From Paraglaciecola sp. (GTDB lineage: Bacteria > Pseudomonadota > Gammaproteobacteria > Enterobacterales > Alteromonadaceae): 64,000 bases of DNA. The stretch is taken from contig JAACSL010000002.1 in assembly GCA_009993955.1 (NCBI GenBank), positions 62,001-126,000 of the forward strand, given 5' to 3'. The position numbers were made by a program, and so were the translations under genes. Of the stretch, positions 1 through 10,400 are shown in pieces (the first letter of the stretch is position 1; each line of letters starts with the position of its first letter). The notes under the pieces were generated by a model, which searched no databases, was not told the DNA's origin, and worked only from the letters and a program-made list of their open reading frames with translations.

Positions 1-638
1 GGACCACCACATAACCATTTCACACAGGAGCCAAGTACACAATCAACACCCCATTGCATGAGGTCTATGGGCACTACGCCCACCGATTGCGCTACATCCA
101 CCACCACCTTGCTGTGGTATTGTTGAGCCAAACGGCTAATATCGGCGACGGGGGATAATACACCTGTGTTGCTGTGCACATGGGTGATTAATGTGACGAC
201 GGTGCGTTTATTGAGATGCGCTGCCCACACGTCGAGGTCTGCGGGGTTTAACCGTGTATCAATCAAGGTGAATTCGTAGCCTTGGTCTGCCAAGGACTGA
301 GCGACAAAACCCAGTGACGGAAAGGCCGTGGCATGCATCAAAATTTGGTTTTTTTCAGCAGGTTTAGGCAGCGCCTGCAAATACTTGGTGAAGGCGCTGG
401 ATACATTTGCCTGCGGACACAATTCTTCTGGCTTTGCATTGAGTAGCACGGCAAGCTCGGCACAAAACGCATCGATGGTGGCCAACCAAGTTGGCCAAGC
501 ATCACCGCCGAGTTGCTGCCAAGTTTGCAAGTAGTGGGTGTGCAAACTTTGCGCAGCCGCCTTGGGCAAACATCCTACTGAGTGGCTCAATAAGTAGTGG
601 CCATTCGGCAGAGTAAACTTTTCAGCGTAATCTGCCAT
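1..638 (-). CDS. Kynureninase-like class V PLP enzyme (partial, 3' end outside window)
   Basis: Only the first 212 codons are present; the gene continues past base 1. The reading starts MADYAEKFTLPNGHYLLSHS and reaches a lysine in a CVKWLCGGP segment, the place of the PLP-binding lysine in class V (kynureninase/cysteine desulfurase fold) enzymes; upstream VVVDVAQSVG carries the aspartate expected to contact the PLP ring nitrogen. Its ATG shares one base with the stop of the TDO-like gene (TAATG), so the two are probably translationally coupled. The neighbour suggests cleavage of a kynurenine-type amino acid, but the lysine region differs from textbook kynureninase (YKYLNAGPG), so a related PLP lyase is possible. 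Family confident, substrate inferred. Confidence 0.75.
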   Translation of the reverse strand, partial: MADYAEKFTLPNGHYLLSHSVGCLPKAAAQSLHTHYLQTWQQLGGDAWPTWLATIDAFCAELAVLLNAKPEELCPQANVSSAFTKYLQALPKPAEKNQILMHATAFPSLGFVAQSLADQGYEFTLIDTRLNPADLDVWAAHLNKRTVVTLITHVHSNTGVLSPVADISRLAQQYHSKVVVDVAQSVGVVPIDLMQWGVDCVLGSCVKWLCGG

Positions 639-1387
639 TAGCGATGCATCGGACACTGACTGATGGACTCACGCACTTGGCCATACTCACCACCCCAAGT
701 ATCGGTCATGCGGTTGCGAATGTCCCACAATGCAGGGAAAAAGCGCTGGCGAACCCCGTTTTGCAGCAGTTCTACTGGACGTCCTTTTAAGGATTTCGCT
801 TCAAGGCCAATAGAGCGTTGGATCAAATACACATGATGTGAACGAAATTTTTGCAAAAGTTCATCAAATTCAATTAGCGCTTCCGCCATGGCATAACTGT
901 CATCGTGGCAGTATTCGCTATCGTATATTTGCTCGACACTTTTGCCACGGCCAGTCAAATAGACTTCATCAAATACTTGCCATAAATCACTGGGCATTTT
1001 TAATAGTATGCGAAATCCTGGTGATTCCTGACCGCTGCCATTGCCCAATTGCAGCCGAATTTGTTGGTAGTCCTTCGGTGACATGGTTTCCAACAAATCG
1101 AGCTGCTGTATCATCATAGTTTGTAAAAAGTGCACGCGTTTCCATAGATTCAACACTTTCAGCGTATGGCTTTGCTGCATACCTTCTAATATGTCGATCA
1201 AGCTGTAGATCATCAGCTTCATCCACAACTCTTCTACTTGATGCACGATCTGAAATTGCAGTTCGTCACCATTACACAATTTGTCAAGCTCTTTCTGGCA
1301 AGTGAGTAATCGCTCACAATTCAGATAAGCACCGTAATCAAGCATGGTGGGGGTATTTAACAAGTCGAAATATTTGGTGCGATACAT
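638..1387 (-). CDS. Tryptophan 2,3-dioxygenase family protein (divergent)
   Basis: A 249-residue haem oxygenase of the TDO superfamily. The distal pocket signature is present as VHQVEELWMK (His about 49), and a His pair at about 184-185 (FRSHHVYLIQ) fits the proximal haem ligand; RFFPALWDIRNRM near the end is typical. It differs from canonical TDO in two places: NGSGQESPGFR (116-126) stands where PASGFQS is usual, and the C-terminal GTGGSSG substrate loop is replaced by a short LKGRPVELL segment. With a kynureninase-like gene downstream it probably opens an indole ring to an N-formylkynurenine-type product, but plain L-tryptophan as substrate is not proven. Divergent from an AsnC-type regulator. 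Confidence 0.8.
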   Translation of the reverse strand: MYRTKYFDLLNTPTMLDYGAYLNCERLLTCQKELDKLCNGDELQFQIVHQVEELWMKLMIYSLIDILEGMQQSHTLKVLNLWKRVHFLQTMMIQQLDLLETMSPKDYQQIRLQLGNGSGQESPGFRILLKMPSDLWQVFDEVYLTGRGKSVEQIYDSEYCHDDSYAMAEALIEFDELLQKFRSHHVYLIQRSIGLEAKSLKGRPVELLQNGVRQRFFPALWDIRNRMTDTWGGEYGQVRESISQCPMHR

Positions 1388-1438
1388 AACGAGTCACAGA
1401 CTGAATAAAATGTGCTTTATGTTATGCCAATGGCGTTT

Positions 1439-1489
1439 GAACATTGTTCCCATTACACTGCAGATTCAGACAATTTAAGAACAACGTTC
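1439..1489. promoter_or_regulatory. Paired GAAC-N3-GTTC operator candidates in divergent promoter
   Basis: Two 11-bp inverted repeats with the same arms lie between the TDO-like gene and the AsnC/Lrp gene: GAACATTGTTC at 1439-1449 and GAACAACGTTC at 1479-1489. Their starts are 40 bp apart, close to four helical turns, so both would face the same side of the DNA. AsnC/Lrp proteins bind as dimers of dimers to spaced sites, so the adjacent regulator is the obvious candidate. Sites and spacing are seen; the binding protein is inferred. Confidence 0.55.
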
Positions 1490-1515
1490 TAATTTTATGG
1501 AATTAATAGAAACAC

Positions 1516-1983
1516 ATGTCTAAATCATTGGATTTAAAAATTCTGCAAGCACTGGAACAAGACGGCAGAATGTCATTTGCCAGCCTTGCTGATAACATTG
1601 GCTTGAGTAAAACGCCCTGTTGGAATCGAGTGAATGAATTGCAGCACAGAGGTTGCATTACTGGTTATAGCGCAAACATCTCTGCCTTAAAAATTGGCTT
1701 ACAGGTGCGCGCCTTAGTGCATGTGGTGGTGGATTTTAGTCAGTATCAAGCATTTGAGCAGGCCATTATTGCTCATCCCAATGTACGTTCTTGTCATGCT
1801 GTCACGGGAGATTATGACTATGTTCTTGAAGTGCTTGCCACCGACATTGCCAGTTTTGATTTGCTCTTGCGCCAGCAGCTCAGCCAGATCCCCGGCGTTG
1901 AGCGTTTTAACAGTGCAATTTCGACACGCTTGGTGAAAACCGATGCGCCCTATTCAGCCATGTTGACAGACGAGCTAAAATAA
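1516..1983 (+). CDS. AsnC/Lrp-family transcriptional regulator, probably controls the divergent kynurenine-type operon
   Basis: 155 residues with the standard Lrp layout: an N-terminal helix-turn-helix (about 1-60, LDLKILQALEQDGRMSFA then LSKTPCWNRVNELQ) and a C-terminal ligand-binding RAM domain (about 65-150) containing CHAVTGDYDYVLEVLA, the family's effector-pocket region. It is transcribed away from the TDO-like/kynureninase-like operon, matching the arrangement of KynR in pseudomonads, an AsnC-type activator that responds to kynurenine. The equivalent role here is inferred from position. The two GAAC-N3-GTTC repeats in the shared promoter are its likely sites. Confidence 0.85.
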   Translation: MSKSLDLKILQALEQDGRMSFASLADNIGLSKTPCWNRVNELQHRGCITGYSANISALKIGLQVRALVHVVVDFSQYQAFEQAIIAHPNVRSCHAVTGDYDYVLEVLATDIASFDLLLRQQLSQIPGVERFNSAISTRLVKTDAPYSAMLTDELK

Positions 1984-2020
1984 GACGCACTTGCCGCTTA
2001 ACCCCGTAGCTGAACGCTGA

Positions 2021-3631
2021 CTAGCTACCGAAGGTTTTAGCCAGACCGGTTAATTGCTCTGCCTGCACTTGCAAAAGGTCTACGCTTTTATGGGTTTGGT
2101 TAGCATGTTGCTTAACTTGTTTAGACGCATCCACAATGCCATTTAAGCTCAACGTATGGTGCTCAACGGTTTGTGATTGTTGTTCCATCGCGGTAGCAAT
2201 TTGATGGGACATATCATCGATTGTTTTGACAATAGTTTGTAATGAGGCCAATGAATTTTGACTGTCCTTGGCGTGATTCACACACGAGCTTACTTCGTCT
2301 CGACATAAGTTCATCTCGCTCACCGCATGTTGTGATGTGCTTTGTAAGGTTTGAATGATGCCTTTGATTTCCACCGTTGATTGCTGAGTGCGCGAAGCTA
2401 AAGACCGCACCTCATCGGCTACCACAGAAAATCCTCGCCCTTGTTCGCCTGCACGTGCCGCCTCAATAGCCGCATTCAACGCTAACAAATTAGTTTGTTC
2501 TGCAATACTTTCGATGTTATCCACCATGGTGGCAATTTTCTTGGCGTGTTCTTCCAATTGGTCGATGACGTTGGCAGACACTTGGATTTTTTCAGCCACA
2601 TTACTGGTGGCCAACTGTGTTTTAGTGGCCAATTGGTAACCACTTGAAAGATGTTGGTTGATATCACTTACCTGAGTTGACAATTGCTGGCTGTTGTTAG
2701 CCACCCCCACTGAAGTCTGAGACATTTCAGTCATCGCCGACGCTAAATTGTCTACGAGGCGCAGTTGACTATCCAATTCTTCAGAGGTATTTGCACTGTA
2801 ACCCATCAAGGTTTCGATATTGCGATACACTTCCATCGCGCTGCGATTTAACTCATCTGCCAATTGTTTAACTTTGTCCATAAACTCATTGAATTCAGAC
2901 TGGATGCGGCCAATTTCATCATTGCTAGGGGCTTTGAAACGATAATTAAGGTTGGCTTTACCTTCGTTTAATTTTTCAAAAACCTTCTGTAAGCGTTTGA
3001 TAGGTTGCATAACAAATACTTGAGTGAACCATACCAGCCCAGCGATCATCAAGATGAACAAAACAAAGGTAAGGTTAGCCGTAGAGGTGCCCGCAGAAGC
3101 AGAAGCTTGCACGGCTTGTTGTGACGCTTTAGCCATTGCATTGGTGGCCTTGACCAATTCAGTCACTTCGTCTTGTAATCCTTGCGACGCGCGGTCAAAA
3201 CCGTCCATTAACTGATTACCAGCGCTAGGGCCATCAGCTACATAACTTTGTGCCATGGCTTTGCCCGTTTGGTAATAATCGTTAAAACGACTATTAATGC
3301 GGTTAATGGTGTTTCGTTGTTCAGGTAGGGCTTGTTCTAAAAGTTGCAATTGTTGGCGAGCATCTTTGGCAAATTTTTCGGCCTCATCAAAACCATCGTT
3401 CAGGCCATTGAGCGCGCGTGTGGCACTGATATCAGTCAACCACTGTTGCACTTGAATAATATCAAAACGTAATTCCGTGACGGCTTTGGAAATAGGCTGC
3501 AAGGTTTCGACATCATATTGAATACTCTGATTAATATCAGTCATATTTGAATGAATGAGTATCGACTGCCCCATTAACACTAATAGGAAAAGTCCGGATA
3601 CGAGGTAGTTTTTGTGTGACAAACTTAACAT
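2021..3631 (-). CDS. Methyl-accepting chemotaxis protein
   Basis: A transmembrane chemoreceptor. An N-terminal membrane segment ([18 protein letters not shown]) is followed by a helical periplasmic sensor region, a second membrane segment near residue 190-210 ([16 protein letters not shown]), a HAMP domain ([14 protein letters not shown]) and a long coiled-coil signalling domain. The hairpin tip is present as [20 protein letters not shown], which contacts CheA/CheW. I placed the start at the inner ATG, which follows an AAGGAA Shine-Dalgarno by about 6 bases; the upstream ATG five codons earlier has none. The ligand is unknown. No che genes are nearby; the adjacent porin gene on the same strand may be co-transcribed. 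Confidence 0.9.
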   Translation of the reverse strand: MLSLSHKNYLVSGLFLLVLMGQSILIHSNMTDINQSIQYDVETLQPISKAVTELRFDIIQVQQWLTDISATRALNGLNDGFDEAEKFAKDARQQLQLLEQALPEQRNTINRINSRFNDYYQTGKAMAQSYVADGPSAGNQLMDGFDRASQGLQDEVTELVKATNAMAKASQQAVQASASAGTSTANLTFVLFILMIAGLVWFTQVFVMQPIKRLQKVFEKLNEGKANLNYRFKAPSNDEIGRIQSEFNEFMDKVKQLADELNRSAMEVYRNIETLMGYSANTSEELDSQLRLVDNLASAMTEMSQTSVGVANNSQQLSTQVSDINQHLSSGYQLATKTQLATSNVAEKIQVSANVIDQLEEHAKKIATMVDNIESIAEQTNLLALNAAIEAARAGEQGRGFSVVADEVRSLASRTQQSTVEIKGIIQTLQSTSQHAVSEMNLCRDEVSSCVNHAKDSQNSLASLQTIVKTIDDMSHQIATAMEQQSQTVEHHTLSLNGIVDASKQVKQHANQTHKSVDLLQVQAEQLTGLAKTFGS

Positions 3632-3662
3632 GATGTTTCCTTGCACCTTACGGTGACATTAT

Positions 3663-4706
3663 TCAATAAGTAAATTCAATTCGCAGAGTGGCAACGACGG
3701 CATTTTGCTCATTGCTGGCCCCGCCTAGCGCAATGATCCACTGAAGATCGGGTTTAACGCTAAGGTAATCATTTATCGGCCAGCGATAGAATAACTCTAC
3801 GGCGGTTTCACTGTTGTTGGGGGTGGCTAAAAACTCACTCAACCACACCTTGCTTAGGCCAAAACCTAAAATATGTTGTTCCTGGTCAAAGGGCGCTTCT
3901 AATACCCAGCCGACACCCACATGCTGCTTAATTTCTGCGACATCTTGATCGGCCCGTCCAAATTGCACAAAAAAACCAAGCCTTTGCGCAAGCGCACTAG
4001 GGCCTAACAGGGTGGTATCTAAGGTCGCATAATAGCCATGAGTCGAGGCTTGTTTGCCTCGCTCATCTAAGGTGTCAAATTCACCATTGTGAAACCAATA
4101 TCCAGCAGCCAAGCTTGTATCATCAACGCTGAAACTCAGTTGGCTTAGATAAAGTTGCGAGGAAAAGTTTGCCTTACCTTGCCCTGCACTGACGGAGGTA
4201 GACAACACAAGATTTTCGCTGACTTGCCAAAAACTCATGGCCGCTAACACGGGTTGCGGGTAGGTTGGCATGACAAACACCGTAGGGCTGAAACCCATAG
4301 AGGAGTTGATGAATTCACCAGCACTCTCCACCACCGCAAACTCACTGTTGCCATCGATCTGGCCAATTTTCATACGCCAGATATCACTTGAATATTGGTA
4401 CCAAAACTCGCTTAGGTGGCTAAAGTCATCAGCGTCAATATTGGAGTAAGCCTGAATATCGCCAATGCTGGCAGAGCCATCCCGCCCCCTTTGCACCTGC
4501 ACATTGGCAAAAAAGAAATGCTGCACGTCTACTGCATATTCAGCGCCGATGTCGAGCAATGCGCGATTAACAAACTGATCATCGCTCACCCCATGGAGGG
4601 CTTTTGACGTATCAGTGGTCAGGCTCGCGTAGGGGAAAAACTCACTGCCGCTGCAAGCTAAGGTTAAAAACAGGCATAGTACCGAGAGGGTTGAGCGCTT
4701 GGACAA
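3663..4706 (-). CDS. OprB-like carbohydrate-selective porin
   Basis: An outer-membrane beta-barrel of about 348 residues if started at a TTG directly before a good signal peptide (SKRSTLSVLCLFLTLACS); a longer TTG reading starts at 4784 but adds a tail unlike a secreted protein. The mature part shows alternating-hydrophobicity strands, features typical of OprB/AlgE-type porins (FWYQYSSDIWRMKIGQIDGNSEFAV, AGYWFHNGEF) and an aromatic C-terminus (RIEFTY) recognised by the BAM machinery. OprB proteins let sugars or similar solutes diffuse through the outer membrane; no sugar operon is beside this one, so the substrate is unknown. Start codon uncertain. Confidence 0.7.
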   Translation of the reverse strand: MSKRSTLSVLCLFLTLACSGSEFFPYASLTTDTSKALHGVSDDQFVNRALLDIGAEYAVDVQHFFFANVQVQRGRDGSASIGDIQAYSNIDADDFSHLSEFWYQYSSDIWRMKIGQIDGNSEFAVVESAGEFINSSMGFSPTVFVMPTYPQPVLAAMSFWQVSENLVLSTSVSAGQGKANFSSQLYLSQLSFSVDDTSLAAGYWFHNGEFDTLDERGKQASTHGYYATLDTTLLGPSALAQRLGFFVQFGRADQDVAEIKQHVGVGWVLEAPFDQEQHILGFGLSKVWLSEFLATPNNSETAVELFYRWPINDYLSVKPDLQWIIALGGASNEQNAVVATLRIEFTY

Positions 4707-4830
4707 CAGGAACGTACCACGAAGAAAATTTGCGCGATTGTAAACGAAATTTAAGTGTTTTGTAAAACGATTAAGATCAGGCAATACAAAGGCGAGAACT
4801 TAGGTAAAATTTCCTTACCACATGCCGAAC

Positions 4831-5733
4831 TTATTGTTTACCAGGGCCGTAAGTTTCAACAAACGCTTGCACAAAACGCTGGGGTGATTGCGGGTCCATG
4901 TTAAAGTACAAAGACGGTTCAATTAACTCAACTTCCATCAAGGCATAGTTAGGATTAGCGCTTACCAGGGTGTCAGACGGAGCGAGGTTCACCAAGTCGA
5001 CTCTGGCGTACAAGGCCTCTGTGGGTAGCCCCGCCATCACGTGGCGCCCAGCGGTTAACAGGCTTTCATCAGCCGTGATTAACTGCATTTTCCCACCATG
5101 TTCTTCTTGCACACGAAAATCACCGGACTTGGGTTGCTTGACAATACAGTGACTAAAATGACCAGCGAAGTAGAATAATGAATATTCACCCGCTGTCACA
5201 ACGCTGTGTAAAAAGGGTTGTAACATAAAAGGCCGCTCGGCAAAAATAACGGCCAGTTCCTGTTGTTGCTGCATTAGCGTGCCGCGATTTAAGCGATAGG
5301 TATGGTCAGCATTGGCACTCACTATGGGTTTAATCACCAACTCATCACAGGCAAAATGGTTAAACGCGCCGCTGACCTCTTGCAACTTGAAGCGTTCGAA
5401 CCATAGGCTTGGCACAACACTAATGCCCTGTTGGGCTAGTTCTTTTAGATACGTTTTGTGAATATTCCAATACACCAGCGGTAAACTGTTGGCCAGTATG
5501 GCTCGGGATTCTTCGATGGTTTTTAAGCAATGCAAAAAACCGGTGATATCAGCTTGATAGTCCCAACAACTGCGGATCACCACCACGTCGTAGTCATGCC
5601 AATTCACACTTTTATCCCGCCACGAAACAGTCTCTACTTGCCAATTGTGCGCACGCATCGGTGCGACCAGTAGTTCGTCATAGGCGTAAAAGTTAGCTAA
5701 AGAATCCATGGAGAGAAAAGCGCACTTTTTCAT
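4831..5733 (-). CDS. ATP-grasp domain protein of unknown substrate
   Basis: About 300 residues resembling RimK/DdlA-type ATP-grasp ligases, including those seen in peptide and cycloserine biosynthesis. The N-terminal part has the pre-ATP-grasp fold (VVVIRSCWDYQADITGFL), then VIKPIVSANADHTYRL supplies the ATP-binding lysine loop, FMLQPFLHSVVTAGEYSLFYFAGHFSHCIVKQ the central strands, and LMEVELIEPSLYF the metal-binding E-x-E/N segment. It is expected to join a carboxylate to an amine or thiol with ATP. There is no biosynthetic cluster around it. I used the inner ATG (MKKCAFL); a GTG six codons upstream is the alternative. Confidence 0.7.
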   Translation of the reverse strand: MKKCAFLSMDSLANFYAYDELLVAPMRAHNWQVETVSWRDKSVNWHDYDVVVIRSCWDYQADITGFLHCLKTIEESRAILANSLPLVYWNIHKTYLKELAQQGISVVPSLWFERFKLQEVSGAFNHFACDELVIKPIVSANADHTYRLNRGTLMQQQQELAVIFAERPFMLQPFLHSVVTAGEYSLFYFAGHFSHCIVKQPKSGDFRVQEEHGGKMQLITADESLLTAGRHVMAGLPTEALYARVDLVNLAPSDTLVSANPNYALMEVELIEPSLYFNMDPQSPQRFVQAFVETYGPGKQ

Positions 5734-5802
5734 CACGTCGTTAATCCGCACAAAAATCGGTGGACACTATAGTGCTTGTCCTGCAGCAAAACCAGAGGCA
5801 AC

Positions 5803-6096
5803 TCAAGCTTCCGCATACTCGTTGAATAAAGGGGGCACTGCCAATACGTCACGGACAACTACCGTTTTATGCCGACTCAGTTTACCTTTGCAAATCACGA
5901 CTTGCTGGTTCGACACCTTGCACCACTTAGCGAGCAGTTTGCACAAATAGACATTGGCTTTGCCGTCGACAGCAGGGGCGACAATGCTAATTTTCAGTTC
6001 ATCGCCATGTAAGCCCTGCAGACAATCTTGCCGCGCATTCGGTTGTAAATAGACACGTAATTGCAAGCCTTGTGGCGACAAAATAACAGGTTTCAA
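5803..6096 (-). CDS. YggU/DUF167 family protein
   Basis: A 97-residue protein of the small conserved YggU (DUF167, UPF0235) family. The family signature is present: LQPNARQDCLQGLHGDELKISI, then APAVDGKANVYLCKLLAKW and ICKGKLSRHKTVVV. The molecular function of the family is not established. The gene starts at a TTG preceded by GGAG at suitable distance, and its reading ends about 70 bases from the ATP-grasp start, so the two could be one transcript. In many relatives this family sits in the yggS-yggT-yggU order, which is not the case here. Confidence 0.85.
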   Translation of the reverse strand: MKPVILSPQGLQLRVYLQPNARQDCLQGLHGDELKISIVAPAVDGKANVYLCKLLAKWCKVSNQQVVICKGKLSRHKTVVVRDVLAVPPLFNEYAEA

Positions 6097-6284
6097 ACAC
6101 TTATCTCCATAACGATTAATGACTTTGTTGCATGCTGAACTGCGAGGCCAAGGCGTAATCTTTAGATTATTCCCCCACAGTCTGTGATTTTACTCACATT
6201 TTCTAACATTTAGCGCTTATTAACTTGTCACGCGTTAGGCTACTATAGGGCGTATCAAACCAGGTGATAGGAACACTAACTAAA

Positions 6285-7472
6285 ATGAAAAGTAACGCGT
6301 GGATAAAAGTTACCCTACCGATTGCAGTATTAGCCATAGGAATAGGCGGCATGATAGCCATAAAGGCTAGCGCCGCAAAGGATGAAGATAAAGCCGCCAT
6401 TGATACGCGCCCAACCGTCAAAGTAGAGAACGCGGTATCACAAGATTATCAAGTGCTCATCGCCAGCTTTGGTGAAGTAAAACCACTGGAAAGTACCATG
6501 TTGTCGGCACAGGTGTCGGGGGAAGTGACTGGGTGGAATAAAAATTTTGTGCCAGGTGGTTTAGTGCTGCGTGGTGAAGTACTTTTTAGTATTGAAAAAG
6601 ATGCCTATGAAGCGGCCTTTTTACAGGCACAAGCAGCGGTTAATTCTGCCGAAGCACAATTAATCGAAGAACAGGCCAGAGGCAGAGTAGCCGAGCAAGA
6701 GGCAAAAAACGTCGCTAAAAATCAACTCAGCGATTTGTACTTACGCAAACCACAGTTGTTGAGCGCACAAGCAGCCCTTAAATCAGCTCAAGCTCGCCTC
6801 AAAATAGCACAACGTGATTTAGACAATTGCGAAGTTAAAGCGCCGTATGATGCCCTTGTGGTGTCACGTAATATTGGTTTGGGTCAATATCTCAATCAAG
6901 GGGTACAAGTGGCTGAAATCCACAATATTGAAAGTGCCGAGATCACCTTTCCTATTGCAGGCTTCGATAACGCCTTCTTACCCAGCGGTTTAGCTGGCAC
7001 CCAAGCCACCGTTAAAACCAAAGGCTTCGATGCGGTGACCCGCGATGGCATCGTCACCCGTGATCTGGGTATTGTGGATAAAGCCACGCGCATGAGTCAG
7101 TTGGTGATTCGTGTTGATGATCCATACGGCATAAAAACTGATCTAGCACCGTTAAAATACGGTAGTTATGTGGAAGTAAATTTTGCAGGTAGAACCTTGC
7201 AACAAGTTTACAAACTGCCCCAAGAATTGGTGACCAATCGTACCGTGTGGGTAGTGAATAAAGAAAATAAACTGGAGCCGCGTAAGGTCGACATCGTACG
7301 TGAAGAAGGTGCTTATTTATTGATTGGCGAAGGTTTACGTGACGAAGACAAAATTGTTTTGACGCTTCCGGAATATCCACAAAAAGGCATGGAAGTGAAG
7401 CTAAGCCAACCTGCTTCCAACAGCAACACAGAAGCAGATGTGGCCGTGAAATCTAATGTGATTGAGGGTTAA
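6285..7472 (+). CDS. RND efflux periplasmic adaptor (membrane fusion protein)
   Basis: A HlyD/AcrA-type adaptor of 395 residues. It opens with a signal anchor (WIKVTLPIAVLAIGIGGMIAIKA), followed by a biotinyl-lipoyl-like half (VSGEVTGWNKNFVPGGLVLRGEVLFSIE), an alpha-helical hairpin about 115-185 (SAEAQLIEEQARGRVAEQEA) and the second lipoyl half with KAPYDALVVSRNIGLGQYL, then beta-barrel and membrane-proximal domains. It links the inner-membrane pump encoded 5 bases downstream to an outer-membrane channel that is not encoded here. I chose the ATG seven codons inside a GTG reading; AGGA precedes it by about 12 bases. Confidence 0.9.
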   Translation: MKSNAWIKVTLPIAVLAIGIGGMIAIKASAAKDEDKAAIDTRPTVKVENAVSQDYQVLIASFGEVKPLESTMLSAQVSGEVTGWNKNFVPGGLVLRGEVLFSIEKDAYEAAFLQAQAAVNSAEAQLIEEQARGRVAEQEAKNVAKNQLSDLYLRKPQLLSAQAALKSAQARLKIAQRDLDNCEVKAPYDALVVSRNIGLGQYLNQGVQVAEIHNIESAEITFPIAGFDNAFLPSGLAGTQATVKTKGFDAVTRDGIVTRDLGIVDKATRMSQLVIRVDDPYGIKTDLAPLKYGSYVEVNFAGRTLQQVYKLPQELVTNRTVWVVNKENKLEPRKVDIVREEGAYLLIGEGLRDEDKIVLTLPEYPQKGMEVKLSQPASNSNTEADVAVKSNVIEG

Positions 7473-7477
7473 CAACA

Positions 7478-10400
7478 ATGGATACACCAACGCCAGACGC
7501 TGTTCAATCTGCCAAACAACAGACACAAACCCAAGGGGAACAAGCCCAACAAGAAACGGGTTTGATCGCGTTTTTCGCCAAAAATCCGGTGGCAGCCAAC
7601 TTGATGATGGTGTTTATCATCATCATGGGTTTAGTCGGCTACAACACTATCCAACGGCAGATGTTCCCCAATATTGAAATTAATTACATCAATATTAACG
7701 CCACCTATCGCGGCGCTTCACCGCAAGAAATCGAAGAAAGCATCCTGATTAAAATTGAAGAATCACTCAAAGACATCACCGAAATTAAAAAACTCACCTC
7801 AAGGGCCTTTCGCAACAGTGGTCGTGTCAGCTTAGAGATCTACCCTGATGAGAAAATCACCGATGTGCTGGATAAAGTTAAGGCTCGTGTAGATAGCGTA
7901 CCCAATTATCCAGCTGGCATGGAGCCCGTTCAGGTGTCGCAGGCCGAGTTCCGTCAAGAAATTATTGAGATGTCCTTGGTGGGTGATATTCCCCTAACCG
8001 ATCTCAAACCCATTGCTAAACAAATCGAAGACGAATTGTTGCAGCTAAGCAACGTCTCGTTGGTGAGCACAGGTGCTCCCGAAGATGAGATCGCGATTGA
8101 AATTCAGCCTGACACCCTGCGTAAGTACAATATTAGCCTCAGCGATGTGAGTCAGGCCATTCGCCGCCACTCAGCGAATATTTCAGCGGGAGAAATTCGC
8201 ACAGAAAGTGGTGTGATTGCAGTACGGGTAGAAAACCAATATTACAACGGTGAAGAATTCGCGCAGATTCCCATCAAGATTGGCGCAAATGGCGCGAAAG
8301 TGTTGCTACAAGATATCGCCACCATTAAAGATGGTTTTGTCGAAGGAGAGCGTTACTTTAAATATTCTGGGGTGAATGCCATTTTCATCGATGTAAAAGC
8401 CACCAAAGATCAAAACATGATCCCCGTCGCGCAGTCGGTGCAGCGCTACGTTGAACAAAAGAACAAGTCCTTACCCGACGGCTTACAATTAAAAGTGTTA
8501 GTAGACATGACCTACTACCTCAATGGCCGTCTCGATATGATGTTAAAAAACTTGGTACAAGGGGCCATCTTGGTGGCCTTGATGTTGTCCATCTTTTTGC
8601 GCTTCAGACTGGCATTCTGGGTAATGATGGGGCTTCCCGTGTGTTTCTTGGGTGCCGTTATGATGATGCCGATTTTTGGCGTGACCATTAACATTCTCAG
8701 TTTGTTCGCCTTCATCATGGTGTTGGGGATTGTGGTGGATGACGCTATCGTCATTGGTGAAAGTGCCTACACCGAGGTTGAGGAAAAAGGCGGCGGCGTC
8801 GAAAACGTTATTCGTGGTGCCAAAAAAGTCGCAACCCCTGCAACCTTTGGGGTATTAACTACTATCGCCGTGTTTGCGCCCTCCTTGTTTTCATCGGGTC
8901 CAGACGGCGCATTTTTCTACAACATTTCTGTGGTAGTCATCTTGTGTTTGGTCTTCAGCCTTATCGAATCCAAATGGATATTGCCCGCTCACATCGCCCA
9001 CATTAACTTCAAACCGGTGGTTGAAGGGAGTTGGCGCGACCGGTTTAACAAAGGCTTTTTTGGTTTTGTTTATGGACCATATCGTCGATTTGTAGAGCGG
9101 TGTATTGAGTGGCGTTACCTAGTGTTTACCGTATTCATTGCCATGCTGTTATTCAGTTTGGCTTTGGTGATGGCAAACTACGTGCGTTTTATTCCTCAGC
9201 CCAAAGTTCCACATGATTTTCCCAGTGTACGTATCGAAATGAATGATAACGTCTCTGACCAAATGACCATCGATGCACTAAAAACCATCGAACAGGTCAT
9301 TTGGGATATTGATGCTGCCACCAAGGAAAACAACGGTGGGCAAGGCATGGTACGTGACTTGTTAGCCTTTAACCAAGGCCGCACCAATGCGCGAATTGTG
9401 GTGCCCTTAGTGGAAGAAGACAAACGTGTTTATGACACATTTGAACTTGCGCGACGCTGGCGTGAAGCCCTGCCCATTATTCCAGGAATGAAGTCGATCA
9501 CCATCCAAGATTCCATCAACGGTGGTGGTGATAGCGGTGAGTTTGGCTATTTGTTGTTTGGCGCTGACATCGACATGCTTAATGCCGCGGGTCGAGAATT
9601 TATTGCCATGCTGCAACAAGAAAAAGGCTTGTACGATATCAGTTCGTCAATCGACCCGGCGAGCAAAGAAATTCAAATGGACTTATTACCCGTCGCCTAC
9701 GATCTAGGTTTAAACCTCAGCACTATCGCCAATCAAGTAGGCGCCAGTTTCTATGGTGGTGAAGCGCAACGAGTATTACGTGATGGCGAAGAAGTGCGGG
9801 TAATGGTGCGTTATCCGCAGCTTACCCGTGAACGATTTGCTGAGCTCAAACATGCTGTGATCACCACGCCAAGTGGTCAAGAAGTGTTGTTGGGTGATGT
9901 GGTCACCTTAAGTGAAAAGCCGGGCATTAGCTTTATTCGCCGTGAAGGTGGTTATCGCAGTGTTTATGTGTGGGGCTCGATTGATGAAGAAACCGTTGAA
10001 CCCAATGCAGTGACAGAGGTGATCGACGACAAACTGCTGCCACAACTCAAAGAATCATTCCCAGCGGTGAAAACCGAATTAGGTGGCGCCATTGAAGAGC
10101 AACAGTCTCAGCAAAATGAACAAAAGCTATTTTTCATTGCTGGCATGATCTTGGTATTTATCTTGTTGGCGGTGCCGCTGAAAAGTTACGGGCAACCCTT
10201 GATCATTATGTCGGTTATTCCGTTCAGTTTGACCGGTGCCATTTGGGGACACTTCTTTTTTGGTATTGATTTAAGCATGATGTCGACCTTTGGTTTGATT
10301 GCTGCAGCCGGGGTGGTGATTAACGACAGCTTGGTCATGACAGACTTCGTCAATCAGCGCCGAGCACAAGGTTACTCTATTCGTGAAGCGGTATCTGAGG

